From: Maribellus maritimus | Lineage (GTDB): Bacteria; Bacteroidota; Bacteroidia; Bacteroidales; Prolixibacteraceae | Assembly (NCBI RefSeq): GCF_022267315.1 | Contig: NZ_JAIKLE010000005.1 | Location: 124,001-188,000 of the forward strand | Direction: 5' to 3' | DNA length: 64,000 bases | Shown here: in pieces, positions 18,554-27,323 of the stretch | Numbering within the stretch: position 1 is the stretch's first letter | Layout of the letters: each line of letters starts with the position of its first letter | Notes under the pieces: generated by a model | Told to the model about the DNA's origin: nothing | The model's input: the letters and a program-made list of their open reading frames with translations, nothing else | Databases searched by the model: none | Made by a program: the position numbers and the translations under genes

Positions 18554-19162
18554 ATGGCAAAACGAGAATCGACATTTATAAATATGGTGGTAACACTTTT
18601 CCTGGTTACCGGAATTGCGGCCGCCGGCTTGGGTTTTGTTTATGATTTAACAAAAGGACCTATTGAAGTAGCAAGGCTAAAGGCACAGAGTGAAGCAATA
18701 AAACAGGTTCTTCCTGAATTTGATACACTGGGAACTTCATTTAAAACACTGGCCGAAGAAGGCGGAGACAGTCTGGAATTTTTCCCGGCATATAAAAATG
18801 GAAGACTGGTTGGCACAGCCGTACAGACATATACAAAAAAAGGATTCAACGGATTTATCTCCATTATGGCCGGAATCGATGAGGCTGGAAATTTTTCCGG
18901 ATATTCAGTTTTGGAGCACGAAGAGACTCCCGGTTTGGGTTCAAAAATGGATGTTTGGTTTAACAACCCGGAGAAACCCAAACAATTTGTTATTGGAAAA
19001 AACCCGAACAATACAAATTTTACCGTTTCAAAAGACGGGGGCGACATTGATGCAATAACAGCATCTACAATCTCATCAAGAGCCTTTTTAGATGCGCTTA
19101 CACGAGCGTATTCTTCTTACGAAAAAAATAGTGACGCAACTTCCGGATTAACCGGAAATTAA
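18554..19162 (+). CDS. rnfG: Rnf complex subunit G (flavinylated periplasmic subunit)
   Basis: NqrC/RnfG family, 202 residues, with one N-terminal membrane helix (residues 11-31) and an FMN-binding domain outside the cytoplasm. [13 protein letters not shown] and [12 protein letters not shown] are family hallmarks. The flavinylation site is DAITASTIS, with Thr in AST as attachment residue. It starts 2 bases after rnfD, suggesting translational coupling. Confidence 0.95.
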   Translation: MAKRESTFINMVVTLFLVTGIAAAGLGFVYDLTKGPIEVARLKAQSEAIKQVLPEFDTLGTSFKTLAEEGGDSLEFFPAYKNGRLVGTAVQTYTKKGFNGFISIMAGIDEAGNFSGYSVLEHEETPGLGSKMDVWFNNPEKPKQFVIGKNPNNTNFTVSKDGGDIDAITASTISSRAFLDALTRAYSSYEKNSDATSGLTGN

Positions 19163-19172
19163 AAATAATACT

Positions 19173-19757
19173 ATGAACCAGTGGAAAAACTTTTCAAAAG
19201 GATTTATTAAGGAAAACCCGGTTTTTGTTTTGCTTTTGGGAATGTGCCCTACGCTTGGAGTTACTTCGTCGGCGATTAACGGGCTTGGAATGGGACTGGC
19301 AACAACTTTTGTTTTACTGATGTCAAACATTGTAGTTTCGCTGGTTAAGAATCTTATTCCCGAAAAAGTTCGCATCCCGAGTTTTATAGTAATTATAGCG
19401 GCGTTTGTTACCATTGTGCAATTAGCTATGCAGGCCTATTTACCATCATTGTATAAAAGTCTGGGCTTGTTTATCCCGTTGATTGTTGTAAACTGTATTG
19501 TTCTCGGCCGTGCCGAAGCATTCGCATCAAAAAACACACTGGTTTCATCCGCAATTGACGGAGTTGGAATCGGACTTGGATTTAGCTTTGCTTTGGTTTT
19601 ACTGGGAAGTATCCGAGAAATTTTGGGCAGTGGTAAAATATTCAACATCACCTTGTATTCTGAAAATTACGTAACCCTGCTATTTGTTTTGGCACCGGGC
19701 GCATTTATTGTTTTGGGTTATTTAATTGCCATCATCAACCGGATTAAAAAGAATTAG
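19173..19757 (+). CDS. rnfE: Rnf complex subunit E
   Basis: Polytopic membrane subunit of the NqrD/RnfE family, 194 residues, with six predicted helices. [17 protein letters not shown] carries the conserved Cys that, in NqrD/RnfE proteins, helps bind the intramembrane [2Fe-2S] cluster with RnfA. A second Cys occurs in [12 protein letters not shown]. The spacer to rnfA is 11 bases. Gene order B-C-D-G-E-A matches many anaerobic Bacteroidota and Clostridia. Confidence 0.95.
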   Translation: MNQWKNFSKGFIKENPVFVLLLGMCPTLGVTSSAINGLGMGLATTFVLLMSNIVVSLVKNLIPEKVRIPSFIVIIAAFVTIVQLAMQAYLPSLYKSLGLFIPLIVVNCIVLGRAEAFASKNTLVSSAIDGVGIGLGFSFALVLLGSIREILGSGKIFNITLYSENYVTLLFVLAPGAFIVLGYLIAIINRIKKN

Positions 19758-19768
19758 GAGGAAAAACA

Positions 19769-20341
19769 ATGAACTACTTAGTAATTATCATAGGAGCAGT
19801 TTTAGTCAACAACATCGTACTGATGCAGTTTTTGGGGATTTGTCCGTTTTTGGGTGTTTCCAAAAGACTTTCAACTGCCATTGGAATGACAGGAGCCGTT
19901 GCTTTTGTAATGGTTCTTGCCACCATTGTAACTTATTTAATTCAAAAATATGTACTCGACAGTTTGGGATTGGCATTTCTGCAAACCATAGCATTTATTC
20001 TGGTTATTGCATCGCTGGTTCAGCTAGTCGAGATTATACTCAAAAAAGTAAGCCCGGCATTGTACCAGGCTCTCGGAATTTTTCTTCCTTTAATCACAAC
20101 CAACTGTGCCATTTTGGGTGTTGCTATTCTAACCATTCAAAAAGAATTCAATTTACTTGAAGGTGTAGTGTATGCCATTGCCAATGCAGTGGGTTTTGGA
20201 TTGGCACTGGTTCTATTTGCAGGTATTCGCGAACATCTCGACTTACAGGATGTACCTAAAGGTTTAAAAGGAACACCGATTGCTTTAATCACTGCAGGAA
20301 TTCTGGCGATGGCCTTTATGGGATTTTCAGGATTAGTATAA
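19769..20341 (+). CDS. rnfA: Rnf complex subunit A
   Basis: Polytopic membrane subunit homologous to NqrE, 190 residues with six helices, inverted in topology relative to Rnf[16 protein letters not shown] and [12 protein letters not shown] contain the paired Cys residues that bind the [2Fe-2S] cluster with RnfE. It is the last gene of the operon, followed by a terminator hairpin at 20364. Confidence 0.96.
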   Translation: MNYLVIIIGAVLVNNIVLMQFLGICPFLGVSKRLSTAIGMTGAVAFVMVLATIVTYLIQKYVLDSLGLAFLQTIAFILVIASLVQLVEIILKKVSPALYQALGIFLPLITTNCAILGVAILTIQKEFNLLEGVVYAIANAVGFGLALVLFAGIREHLDLQDVPKGLKGTPIALITAGILAMAFMGFSGLV

Positions 20342-20363
20342 AAACAAAGAAATAGAACAAAAG

Positions 20364-20397
20364 GATGGTGTCATTTCAGGGAGTGCCATCTTTTTTA
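20364..20397 (+). terminator. Rho-independent terminator of rnf operon
   Basis: GATGG pairs with CCATC, extended by three G-T wobble pairs, around an 11-base loop and followed by TTTTTTAT. It sits 23 bases after the rnfA stop and just before the end of the convergent radical SAM gene. Confidence 0.75.
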
Positions 20398-20400
20398 TAT

Positions 20401-21483
20401 TCATACTTCCCCTTCTTTTATCCGTTTATAGTGGCAAAAAAGCAGGTTCCCCATTTCATCGCGAAGATGCATACCGCTCCCCTCGCAATATTTAAAATAT
20501 TCGCAAAGCTCACACTCTCCCGTTTTTAACCATTCCCTGTTTCTAAATATGGAATAATTCTTTTCCCAGATTTCCCTGAAACTATCAGCGTAAATATTTC
20601 CCTGAACAAAGTTATCTTTTAAATTCGGGCATGCCGATATTGAGCCATCAATTAACACAGAAGCAATATTTATTCCTGCCCGGCAAAAAAACAGGTTATC
20701 TCTTACTTCGCTTTCATAATTTCCCAGAAAACCTTCGCAGCCATAATTTATTTTTATGTCTCCTTTTTTGCGCTCCGCAGCAATAAAATCAAAAAGCTGC
20801 CTGAATTGTTTTGGCGGCAGCTGTAATTCATTGTGAACTTTTGCCCTGCCAACAGGAAACACGGTAAACAAACGCCATTGTTTAACACCGTTTTCCAACA
20901 ACACTTTTTTTAATAAAGGTAACTCGTCAAAATTCTTTTGATTTACACAAGTCACAACATCAAATCCCAAACCGTTTACCTTTGACAAAAGAGCAATACT
21001 TTTTACCGCTTGCTGAAAACTGTTCCGGTTGCCGCGTAACCAGTTATGTGAATTTTCCAAACCGTCTAAACTAATTGTAACGGCACGCATTCCCACATTT
21101 AACAACGACTCCAGGCGGTTTGCCGAAAGTTGTAATCCGTTGGAAACAATTCCCCACGGAAATTCTCTCTTGTAAAGTTGTTGTCCGCACACCTCCAAAT
21201 CTTTTCGCAACAAGGGTTCGCCACCAGTAAATACAATCATTGTTTTATGCGGGTCAACAATTTCTTTAATATCGTCGATTGCATTAATAAAATCCTCAAC
21301 CGGCATATCTTTTACCTGCGACTCCTTCTTACAATCGCTCCCGCAATGCAAACAATTCAGATTACATCTTAATGTGCATTCCCAAAAAATATAATTTAAA
21401 CGGTGGAGTTTCTTTTCATTTTGTTTATAGCGGCGAAACAATTCCAACGCTATCTTTTTCCGAAAAGAGATATCTGAAATCAT
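20401..21483 (-). CDS. Radical SAM/SPASM enzyme of rSAM/lipoprotein system
   Basis: Radical SAM protein, 360 residues, with the cluster motif C40-x3-C44-x2-C47 inside a Cys-dense run (also Cys36 and Cys51), GGEP in the SAM-binding strand, and SLDGL. The C-terminus holds a SPASM/twitch-like set of cysteines (CRAG, SACP, CELCEYFKYC, FCHY) for auxiliary [4Fe-4S] clusters, as in peptide-modifying maturases. It closely resembles the described but uncharacterised group found beside small lipoproteins in Bacteroidales (TIGR04133-type, from memory). The ATG overlaps the stop of the lipoprotein gene by one base (TAATG), so the two are translationally coupled. I infer that the enzyme modifies the lipoprotein or its precursor; the reaction is unknown. 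Confidence 0.88.
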   Translation of the reverse strand: MISDISFRKKIALELFRRYKQNEKKLHRLNYIFWECTLRCNLNCLHCGSDCKKESQVKDMPVEDFINAIDDIKEIVDPHKTMIVFTGGEPLLRKDLEVCGQQLYKREFPWGIVSNGLQLSANRLESLLNVGMRAVTISLDGLENSHNWLRGNRNSFQQAVKSIALLSKVNGLGFDVVTCVNQKNFDELPLLKKVLLENGVKQWRLFTVFPVGRAKVHNELQLPPKQFRQLFDFIAAERKKGDIKINYGCEGFLGNYESEVRDNLFFCRAGINIASVLIDGSISACPNLKDNFVQGNIYADSFREIWEKNYSIFRNREWLKTGECELCEYFKYCEGSGMHLRDEMGNLLFCHYKRIKEGEV

Positions 21484-21923
21484 TAATTTTTGTCCTTCAG
21501 TTTTATGTCAAATTCCTTATTAGTCTCTCCATTGTACCAACCTCCGTCTCCTCCGTTAAACTCAGGATCAACAAATGCAACCACTGTATCAAGCTTTTGA
21601 TATTCGCCATTTTCAGCATCATCTACGTCCTCAAAATAAATTGGAAACTCCTGGTCGGTAGGGAAATCGACTTTCCCCACTTCGTATTGCCCACTTTCAT
21701 TGGTATAGGTTGAATCATAACTCATTTTTACCTTAATCCCTTTGATTCCGACGTCATTTTCATTTGTCACCTTTCCGGCAACAATAAATGTTGCACTTGG
21801 GGTACCATATTCTGCAACTGTGCCATATTCACACCCTCCAAAAGAGCAGGCAGTCCCTATTCCAAGAACGGATATAATAAATGCAATAATTCTATTTTGG
21901 CTTTTCAAAATTCGGTTTTTCAT
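21483..21923 (-). CDS. Radical SAM-associated putative lipoprotein
   Basis: Small exported protein, 146 residues, resembling the lipoprotein partner of the rSAM/lipoprotein system (TIGR04134-type, from memory). A signal segment (about residues 11-25) is followed by two candidate lipid cysteines, Cys26 (GTAC) and Cys31 (FGGC); neither lipobox is canonical. The hallmark CEYG begins at Cys31. EYGT appears twice, six residues apart, before SATF. Residues 48-80 look like a carboxypeptidase-regulatory-like beta-sandwich (GKVTNENDVGIKGIKV, TNESGQYEV). The C-terminal half is acidic. First gene of the coupled pair. Confidence 0.85.
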   Translation of the reverse strand: MKNRILKSQNRIIAFIISVLGIGTACSFGGCEYGTVAEYGTPSATFIVAGKVTNENDVGIKGIKVKMSYDSTYTNESGQYEVGKVDFPTDQEFPIYFEDVDDAENGEYQKLDTVVAFVDPEFNGGDGGWYNGETNKEFDIKLKDKN

Positions 21924-21986
21924 GTTGATTTTTTGGTTTACAGACTATTTTCTGCACAGAAAGGTTGCTTCGTTAAATCGTTTTTT

Positions 21987-21994
21987 CAAACTTA
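21987..21994 (-). promoter_or_regulatory. -7 element for the lipoprotein/rSAM operon
   Basis: Minus-strand TAAGTTTG matches TAnnTTTG, giving a predicted leader of about 58 bases. The nearest upstream TTTG is 25 bases away, longer than usual. Confidence 0.45.
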
Positions 21995-22038
21995 ACAAAA
22001 TATTTGCCACTTTTACATTCAAATTATTTAAATACAAA

Positions 22039-22731
22039 ATGAAAACCATAGGATTAATTGGAGGTACCGGGTGGGTATCAACTCAGGAATACTATAAAAT
22101 CATTAATGAAAAAGTTAATAAAAAACTTGGTGGGCTTCATTTCCCGCGAATAATTCTTTATTCGATCAACTACGGCGAGATTTATGCCTGTAACCAAAAA
22201 AACGATCGAGAGGGAGTATATAAAATCATAAAAGCCGGAGCTGAAACGTTACAACATACAGGTATTGATTTTCTGGCGCTTTGCGCAAACACCATTCATT
22301 TTACTTTCGAAAAATTAGTTACCGAAATTGACTTGCCATTTGTACACATTGCCGACGCAACCGGTAAAAAAATCAAAGAAAAGAAGTTAAAAAAGGTTGG
22401 GTTGCTGGGCACACAGGAAACCATGGAAATGGACTTTTACAAAACCAGGCTGGCAAAAATAGGAATTGAAGTCATTACACCTGAAAAAAACGACCGCAAC
22501 TTCATACACCAATCGATTATGGAAGAATTACTTAAAGAACAGTTTCTTCCGGAAACCAAAAGTGGTTTTATTTCTGTTATGAATGATTTGAAAAGCAAAG
22601 GCGCTGAAGGTATTATTCTAGGTTGTACGGAGATACCTTTGCTGATAAAACAAAAAGATTATGATTTGCCCCTTTTTAGTACGCTTGAAATTCATGCTGA
22701 TGCTATTGCAGAATTCTCTTTAACAAATTAA
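22039..22731 (+). CDS. Aspartate/glutamate racemase family protein
   Basis: PLP-independent amino acid racemase, 230 residues. The N-terminal signature IGLIGGTGWVST is followed by the first catalytic cysteine in ALCANTIH (about residue 84) and the second in GCTEIP. Both Cys are present, so it should be active. The ATG at 22039 matches the family N-terminus; the frame is open upstream, but that extension does not resemble the family. Substrate (Asp, Glu or other) is unresolved. It ends 3 bases before the convergent cation efflux gene. Confidence 0.88.
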   Translation: MKTIGLIGGTGWVSTQEYYKIINEKVNKKLGGLHFPRIILYSINYGEIYACNQKNDREGVYKIIKAGAETLQHTGIDFLALCANTIHFTFEKLVTEIDLPFVHIADATGKKIKEKKLKKVGLLGTQETMEMDFYKTRLAKIGIEVITPEKNDRNFIHQSIMEELLKEQFLPETKSGFISVMNDLKSKGAEGIILGCTEIPLLIKQKDYDLPLFSTLEIHADAIAEFSLTN

Positions 22732-22734
22732 AAA

Positions 22735-23625
22735 TTAGTCACAATCCCTACAATGCCCGGGATCATATTCAAACTGGATGGTAACATGCTCAATATCAAA
22801 TTCATCGTGCAACATTCTTTGAACATTTCCAAACAATCTGTTGGTTTCCGAGACTTTTATGTCGTCTTTCAAAATAATATGGCATTCAAAATGAATCAGT
22901 TTATCCGTTAAATTCCACAAATGAATGTGGTGAACATCTTTTAAATCGTGTAACTCCATCAGCCTCTTTTCTATTTCATCAATATGTAAATCTGCAGGAG
23001 CCATTTGCATCAAAATAGTAACCGACTCTTTTAACAATTTAATGGTATGTACAAACAAATAAATGCTAATTAAAACAGTTACAACCGGATCGATCCAGTA
23101 AATTTCATAAAACCAAATCAGAACTGCTCCCAAAATCACGGCCAGCGAAGTAAGTGCATCTCCAAGCAAATGCAGGTAGGCTGCTTTAATATTAATACTC
23201 TTATTTTTCTCTTTTTCGAGAATTAGAACGGAAATCCCGTTTGCAACCAGACCGAGCAAACCAAGCCAAAACATCCATTTGGCATCAACCTCGGGCAATG
23301 TAGACAAACGCTCAATGGCCTCAAAAACCAAAAATATTGAGATTCCTATCAGTGCCAGCGCATTAATAAAAGCCGCAAGAATCTCAGCACGTTTGTATCC
23401 AAAAGTCGATTTTCTCGTACTTGGTTTCTGGCTAAGAAGCTGAGCAATATAGGCGAGAATAACTGAAACCATATCGCTCAAATTGTGCACAGCATCGGAA
23501 ATTAAAGCGAGGCTTCCGGAAACTATTCCACCAACAATTTGGGCAGCCGTGATTATCCCGTTCAAAATAATTGTAAAAACCAATTTTGATGCTGATACCT
23601 GATGTATTTCGTGTGAGTGTGCCAT
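22735..23625 (-). CDS. Cation diffusion facilitator (CDF) metal efflux protein
   Basis: CDF/ZitB-CzcD type transporter, 296 residues, exporting Zn2+ or a similar divalent cation against a proton gradient. Six helices span about residues 12-200, with the metal site SDAVHNLSD in helix 2 and HLLGDALTS in helix 5. A cytoplasmic C-terminal domain contains DVHHIHLW. The N-terminal His residues and the C-terminal CRDCD add possible metal ligands. Metal preference cannot be assigned firmly, though the HD-HD arrangement favours Zn2+. Confidence 0.93.
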   Translation of the reverse strand: MAHSHEIHQVSASKLVFTIILNGIITAAQIVGGIVSGSLALISDAVHNLSDMVSVILAYIAQLLSQKPSTRKSTFGYKRAEILAAFINALALIGISIFLVFEAIERLSTLPEVDAKWMFWLGLLGLVANGISVLILEKEKNKSINIKAAYLHLLGDALTSLAVILGAVLIWFYEIYWIDPVVTVLISIYLFVHTIKLLKESVTILMQMAPADLHIDEIEKRLMELHDLKDVHHIHLWNLTDKLIHFECHIILKDDIKVSETNRLFGNVQRMLHDEFDIEHVTIQFEYDPGHCRDCD

Positions 23626-23648
23626 ATCGCTCTTAAAACATTATAATG

Positions 23649-23656
23649 TAAATTTG
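23649..23656 (+). promoter_or_regulatory. -7 element upstream of secreted protein gene at 23705
   Basis: TAAATTTG fits TAnnTTTG. The predicted start near 23662 gives a 43-base leader. There is no clear -33 TTTG. Confidence 0.45.
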
Positions 23657-23704
23657 GTTTAAAAATTGTGGCAAGTGTTATATTTATCAAAAATTATTCA
23701 AAAT

Positions 23705-24397
23705 ATGAAAAAATATTATTTTCCCATCTTCGTATTGCTGCTGTTTGCCGAAATTTTAAATGCCCAAAATATTTTGGAAGTCAGACAGGCAGTTGATCTC
23801 TTTAACACGTCGAAAATGTTAAGGGGTGATATGACAAGAACACTTACCGAACGTGATATTGAAGGTTCACCTTTTCTGGAAGATGAATTTATTAAAGGTG
23901 TTGTTTATACCACATCGAATACAAAATATGTTGACGTTCCTTTGCGCTATAATATATACAATGATGCAATTGAATTTGACACGGGAAGCGGAGTGCAGGA
24001 ACTTGCTGCACCTGAAATTGTAGATAAAGTTGAATTTGGCAGTTATACAATGGTATATGTTCCTTACAGTATCACAAAAAAAATACGACGTGGTTTTTTT
24101 ATCGTTGAAGAGGAAGGGAAAGCCTCTCTGTTGGTAAAACCGGAAATTGCATTTGTGAAAGCAACAGAGCCAGGTGCTTACAAAGCAGCAGAACCGGCAA
24201 AATTTGACAGGAAGAACGATGAATATTACATTTGGATAAAAAAGAACGAAGCTAAAATGATTTCGGGAAAAAATGATATTGTGGATGTTTTCCCGGACAA
24301 TCACGAGAAGATAGAAGCATTTATTAAAAAGAACAAAATAAAACACCGCAAACCGGAAGATCTAAAACAACTCGTTCAATATTACAATTCATTATAA
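23705..24397 (+). CDS. Secreted protein of unknown function
   Basis: 230 residues with a clear signal peptide (KKYYFPIFVLLLFAEILNAQ, cleaved after NAQ). The mature part is lysine- and glutamate-rich with alternating beta-type hydrophobicity and ends in a helical stretch (EKIEAFIKKNKIK, KPEDLKQLVQYYNSL). I do not recognise a domain. I start at ATG 23705 because the in-frame region before it lies upstream of the signal peptide. Small exported proteins of this look are common in Bacteroidota. It stands alone, with a gene-free stretch after it. Confidence 0.7.
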   Translation: MKKYYFPIFVLLLFAEILNAQNILEVRQAVDLFNTSKMLRGDMTRTLTERDIEGSPFLEDEFIKGVVYTTSNTKYVDVPLRYNIYNDAIEFDTGSGVQELAAPEIVDKVEFGSYTMVYVPYSITKKIRRGFFIVEEEGKASLLVKPEIAFVKATEPGAYKAAEPAKFDRKNDEYYIWIKKNEAKMISGKNDIVDVFPDNHEKIEAFIKKNKIKHRKPEDLKQLVQYYNSL

Positions 24398-25125
24398 AAA
24401 TTATTCGTGATTCGGAACAATACTTAATCCGGGTATAAATTCATTTTATCCTGATTGAATCCTCAACACCCGAAAATGTCGGTGTGGCTCCCTGTATTTA
24501 AAACCATAGAATTCGCAAATCTGAAACGTGTAAATCCAAACGGATATTTAAACAGGCCTGCAGAATGGATGGCATACAAGTAAAACGATATACTGAAAAA
24601 TACAAAGTTGAGAATTCTTTAAAAGAGGCTATTAATTGATATCGATTTTAAAATTGATGCTTTCGCGGGAAAAAAAGAATATTTCACGCTATCTAAACTG
24701 CCCGCTTTTATTATAAAAAAAGATACACTGAATACCCACTATATGTCTTTGCCCAAAAGGAAACAGCCTCAATAAATGAAGAGTTAAAACTTTAGGTTTT
24801 AGTTACTGCTGTTCTACCCCTCTTTAAACTAGGAGCAGGCTGTTTAATTAATATGAATTATCGAAACTTAACGATGTTGTTATGAAGAACAACAGAAGGA
24901 AATGAACTTAGATTGCTAACGCTAAAAAAATCGTTCTGCGAGACAACAGATCCAAAAAAAATACCAATATTTATCCCCTATTCTTTGAGCGATTGAACTT
25001 TCTCTGGAAGGACGATATTAACCTGCTACACTCGTTTTGTAATAAATACATCGAAAATAAAAATAATTCAGAAACGTATGCAACATTAATTTATTGCTGT
25101 CGTCATTGAATCAGAAATAAAAAAA
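24398..25125. other. Gene-free 0.7 kb, possibly decayed coding sequence
   Basis: No intact gene. Short fragments look coding-like but are broken by stops in different frames: 24476-24583 (+) reads 35 residues containing NPNGYLNRPAEWMAYK. Just after it, in another frame, KRYTEKYKVENSLKEA appears, and near 24640-24770 a third piece contains AFAGKKEYFTLSKLPAF. This pattern fits a pseudogene with several frameshifts, but I cannot name the parent gene. Confidence 0.35.
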
Positions 25126-25680
25126 TTGGAAGCGTTATACAAAAACATACATCAGGAGATAATTGACCAGTGCAGGCAAGGAAATGAAAAAGCACAGTTT
25201 CAGTTGTATAAATTGTATTATAAGGCAATGTACAGTGTTTGTATACGAATCCTGAATGACGAAATGGAGGCGGAAGATGTTATGCAGGAAGCGTTTCTGA
25301 AGGCATTCAAAAAAATAGATACCTATAAAGGAGAAGTTAGTTTTGGTGCCTGGCTCAAAAAAATAGTTGTAAACCGTTCTTTGGATCAATTGAAAAAAAG
25401 AAAAGTTCAGTTTGAAGAAGTAAATGAAAGAAACTCTCAGATTGCTGAATACCAAATGGAAACAAAAGAAGTGAATGTAAACACAATTAAAAAAGCCATT
25501 CAAAAACTTCCGGACGGTTATCGTGTAGTTTTAAGCCTTTATCTGATTGAAGGTTATGATCACGATGAAATCAGCCAGATTTTGGGAATCAGTAATTCTT
25601 CTTCACGGACACAACTTTTGCGGGCCAAAAATAAATTGAGAGAACAGTTAAAGGACGAAGAAATATTTTCATACAATTAG
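25126..25680 (+). CDS. RNA polymerase sigma-70 factor, ECF subfamily
   Basis: 184 residues with sigma region 2 (MYSVCIRILNDEMEAEDVMQEAFLKAF, about residues 35-62) and region 4 helix-turn-helix (YDHDEISQILGIS followed by SRTQLLRAKNKL, about 140-175). No extra domains. The start is TTG at 25126, with no ATG before region 2. It is followed 2 bases later by a membrane protein that is probably its anti-sigma factor, then by a DUF4097 protein, suggesting an envelope-sensing regulon. Confidence 0.92.
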   Translation: MEALYKNIHQEIIDQCRQGNEKAQFQLYKLYYKAMYSVCIRILNDEMEAEDVMQEAFLKAFKKIDTYKGEVSFGAWLKKIVVNRSLDQLKKRKVQFEEVNERNSQIAEYQMETKEVNVNTIKKAIQKLPDGYRVVLSLYLIEGYDHDEISQILGISNSSSRTQLLRAKNKLREQLKDEEIFSYN

Positions 25681-25682
25681 CA

Positions 25683-26270
25683 ATGAAAGAAAAAGACTAC
25701 ATAGAAGAAATTATTTTAAAAAACCTGGAAGAGTTAAACGACAACGAACCACAGGATGGGCATTTTGAACGTTTTGAAGCCAAGTTAAAAAACCAGAATA
25801 AAAAGAAAAAATTTACATTGAATGTGGCTTGGAAAGTGGCAGCGGCGGTTGTTTTTGTTTTGCTTGCAGTAAATCAGGTAGCAATTTATATGTCGCCCGA
25901 TAAACTAACTACCAAAATCGCAAATGTAAAAAACGATATTTCACTAGGCTCTGTTTCAGAAGAATATGAAGAAGTTGAAATTTATTATACAAATGCCATT
26001 GACGCCGGATTGACACAATGGAACACATTAAACAATGAAGGCTTTATATCGGCGGAAGAACAGGAAATGATGGATACCGAACTTGCTGAATTTGAGATAC
26101 GTTTTAAAGATCTTCAGGAAGATTTGGCTGCCAACCCCAACGACGAACGTGTGATAAATGCAATGCTGGAATATTATCAGACCAAGCTTGGAATTATAAA
26201 TATGATTGTAAACAAATTAGAAGAAGTAAAACAACAACAAAAAAATACGGAACATGAAATCGAAATTTAA
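25683..26270 (+). CDS. Probable anti-sigma factor, single-pass membrane protein
   Basis: 195 residues: a charged cytoplasmic N-terminus (residues 1-48), one membrane helix (about 49-70, VAWKVAAAVVFVLLAVNQVA) and an external helical, acidic C-terminal part. There is no clear zinc-binding anti-sigma motif. The assignment rests on topology and on position directly after an ECF sigma gene (2-base gap). It overlaps the DUF4097 gene by 17 bases. A sensor or anti-sigma role is inferred from context. Confidence 0.68.
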   Translation: MKEKDYIEEIILKNLEELNDNEPQDGHFERFEAKLKNQNKKKKFTLNVAWKVAAAVVFVLLAVNQVAIYMSPDKLTTKIANVKNDISLGSVSEEYEEVEIYYTNAIDAGLTQWNTLNNEGFISAEEQEMMDTELAEFEIRFKDLQEDLAANPNDERVINAMLEYYQTKLGIINMIVNKLEEVKQQQKNTEHEIEI

Positions 26271-27300
26271 ATTCTTCACCATTCTTTTTGTCCTCGGTAT
26301 TTTCTCCACCGGACTAAAAGCATTTGCAGAAGAAAAAACAAAAGAGTATCACCAGGCATGGACGGTGAATAGTGTCCAAACCATGGAAATATCAAATAAA
26401 TACGGAGAAATTAAAATCAATAGTTTTGGGGGAGACTCAATCACTATCGACGTTGTAATCACTGTAGAAGCTCCCAATGAAAAAAGAGCCAATGAGTTAC
26501 TTGAGCAAATTAATATTGATTTTGGAAAATCAGGAAGTACGGCCAGCGCCGTAACCGAACTCGACAATAATTTTAAAAGTCGTCAAAAATTTAGTATCGA
26601 TTACAGGGTAAATATCCCGTCGGATAAAAACCTGAAAGTTGTGAACAAATACGGAAATACCATTGTGAATGAGTTAAATGCCGATGGCGATTTTAATATT
26701 CAGTATGGTAATTTTACGGCCAACCAGTTAAACGCCCCTGTATCGGGAGGAGATATGAACCTGAATCTGGCCTATGGAAAGGCAGATATTGGTTCGTCTA
26801 ACGACATGGATATAGAGGTAAAATACTCAACTATAAATCTTGGCGGCGCAGGAAATCTGAAAGTTGAGTCTAAATATTCAGTTTTAAATGTAGAAGAGTC
26901 AAAAGTTGTAAGTATCGAATCCAAATATGATACATTTGAATTTGAAGAAATTGAGGCACTTAGTGCGACGACAAAATACAGCCATTTTAAAATTGAAGAA
27001 TTAAAGAAAAGATTAAAGATTGAAGCTGGTTATGGTGGAATCAGCGTTGATGAAATCGCTGATGATTTTGAATCCATTTCAATCGAAAACAGTTACGGAC
27101 AAATCAAACTCGGACTTGATGAAGCGAGCTATTCGTTGGACGCAAGTTGCGATTACTGTGGAATTTCTTATCCTGAAGATGATTTTGTTGGAAACAGGAT
27201 GAAAGAAAACCATTCGCAAACTGTAAAAGGAAAAGTAGGCTCAGGAGGAAGCGGAACAGTCTATATCAGAAGCCGCTACGGAGAAATAAAGTTACGCTAG
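26254..27300 (+). CDS. DUF4097-like exported beta-solenoid protein
   Basis: 348 residues with a signal peptide (FKFFTILFVLGIFSTGLKAFA). The mature protein is built from degenerate repeats of about 18-22 residues, each with an aromatic-glycine or aromatic-serine turn: KYGEIKI, KYGNTIV, QYGNFTA, AYGKADI, KYSTINL, KYSVLNV, KYDTFEF, KYSHFKI, GYGGISV, SYGQIKL, RYGEIKL. This suits a right-handed beta-solenoid as seen in DUF4097 (putative adhesin) proteins. Third gene of the sigma/anti-sigma unit, probably an envelope output or ligand of that system. Function unproven. Confidence 0.75.
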   Translation: MKSKFKFFTILFVLGIFSTGLKAFAEEKTKEYHQAWTVNSVQTMEISNKYGEIKINSFGGDSITIDVVITVEAPNEKRANELLEQINIDFGKSGSTASAVTELDNNFKSRQKFSIDYRVNIPSDKNLKVVNKYGNTIVNELNADGDFNIQYGNFTANQLNAPVSGGDMNLNLAYGKADIGSSNDMDIEVKYSTINLGGAGNLKVESKYSVLNVEESKVVSIESKYDTFEFEEIEALSATTKYSHFKIEELKKRLKIEAGYGGISVDEIADDFESISIENSYGQIKLGLDEASYSLDASCDYCGISYPEDDFVGNRMKENHSQTVKGKVGSGGSGTVYIRSRYGEIKLR

Positions 27301-27323
27301 AATATAATTACGATATTGCTGAA

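Noticed and set aside
18640-19047. 135-codon minus-strand frame opposite rnfG
   Set aside because: Antisense to a well-supported gene with no domain or initiation context.
22735-23625. Magnesium or iron-specific transporter instead of generic CDF
   Set aside because: Metal site supports Zn-type CDF but not a more exact metal, so no specific name was given.
23867-24346. 159-codon minus-strand frame opposite the secreted protein at 23705
   Set aside because: Phe/Cys-rich shadow frame; the plus-strand gene has a signal peptide and promoter.
24476-24583. 35-codon plus-strand mini-gene
   Set aside because: Reads protein-like but is isolated, lacks a start context and is followed by related-looking pieces in other frames; better explained as a decayed gene.
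26640-27100. Repeated GGxG and KY-rich pattern as a possible CRISPR or DNA repeat
   Set aside because: Repeats exist only at protein level (solenoid turns); DNA copies are divergent and there are no spacers.
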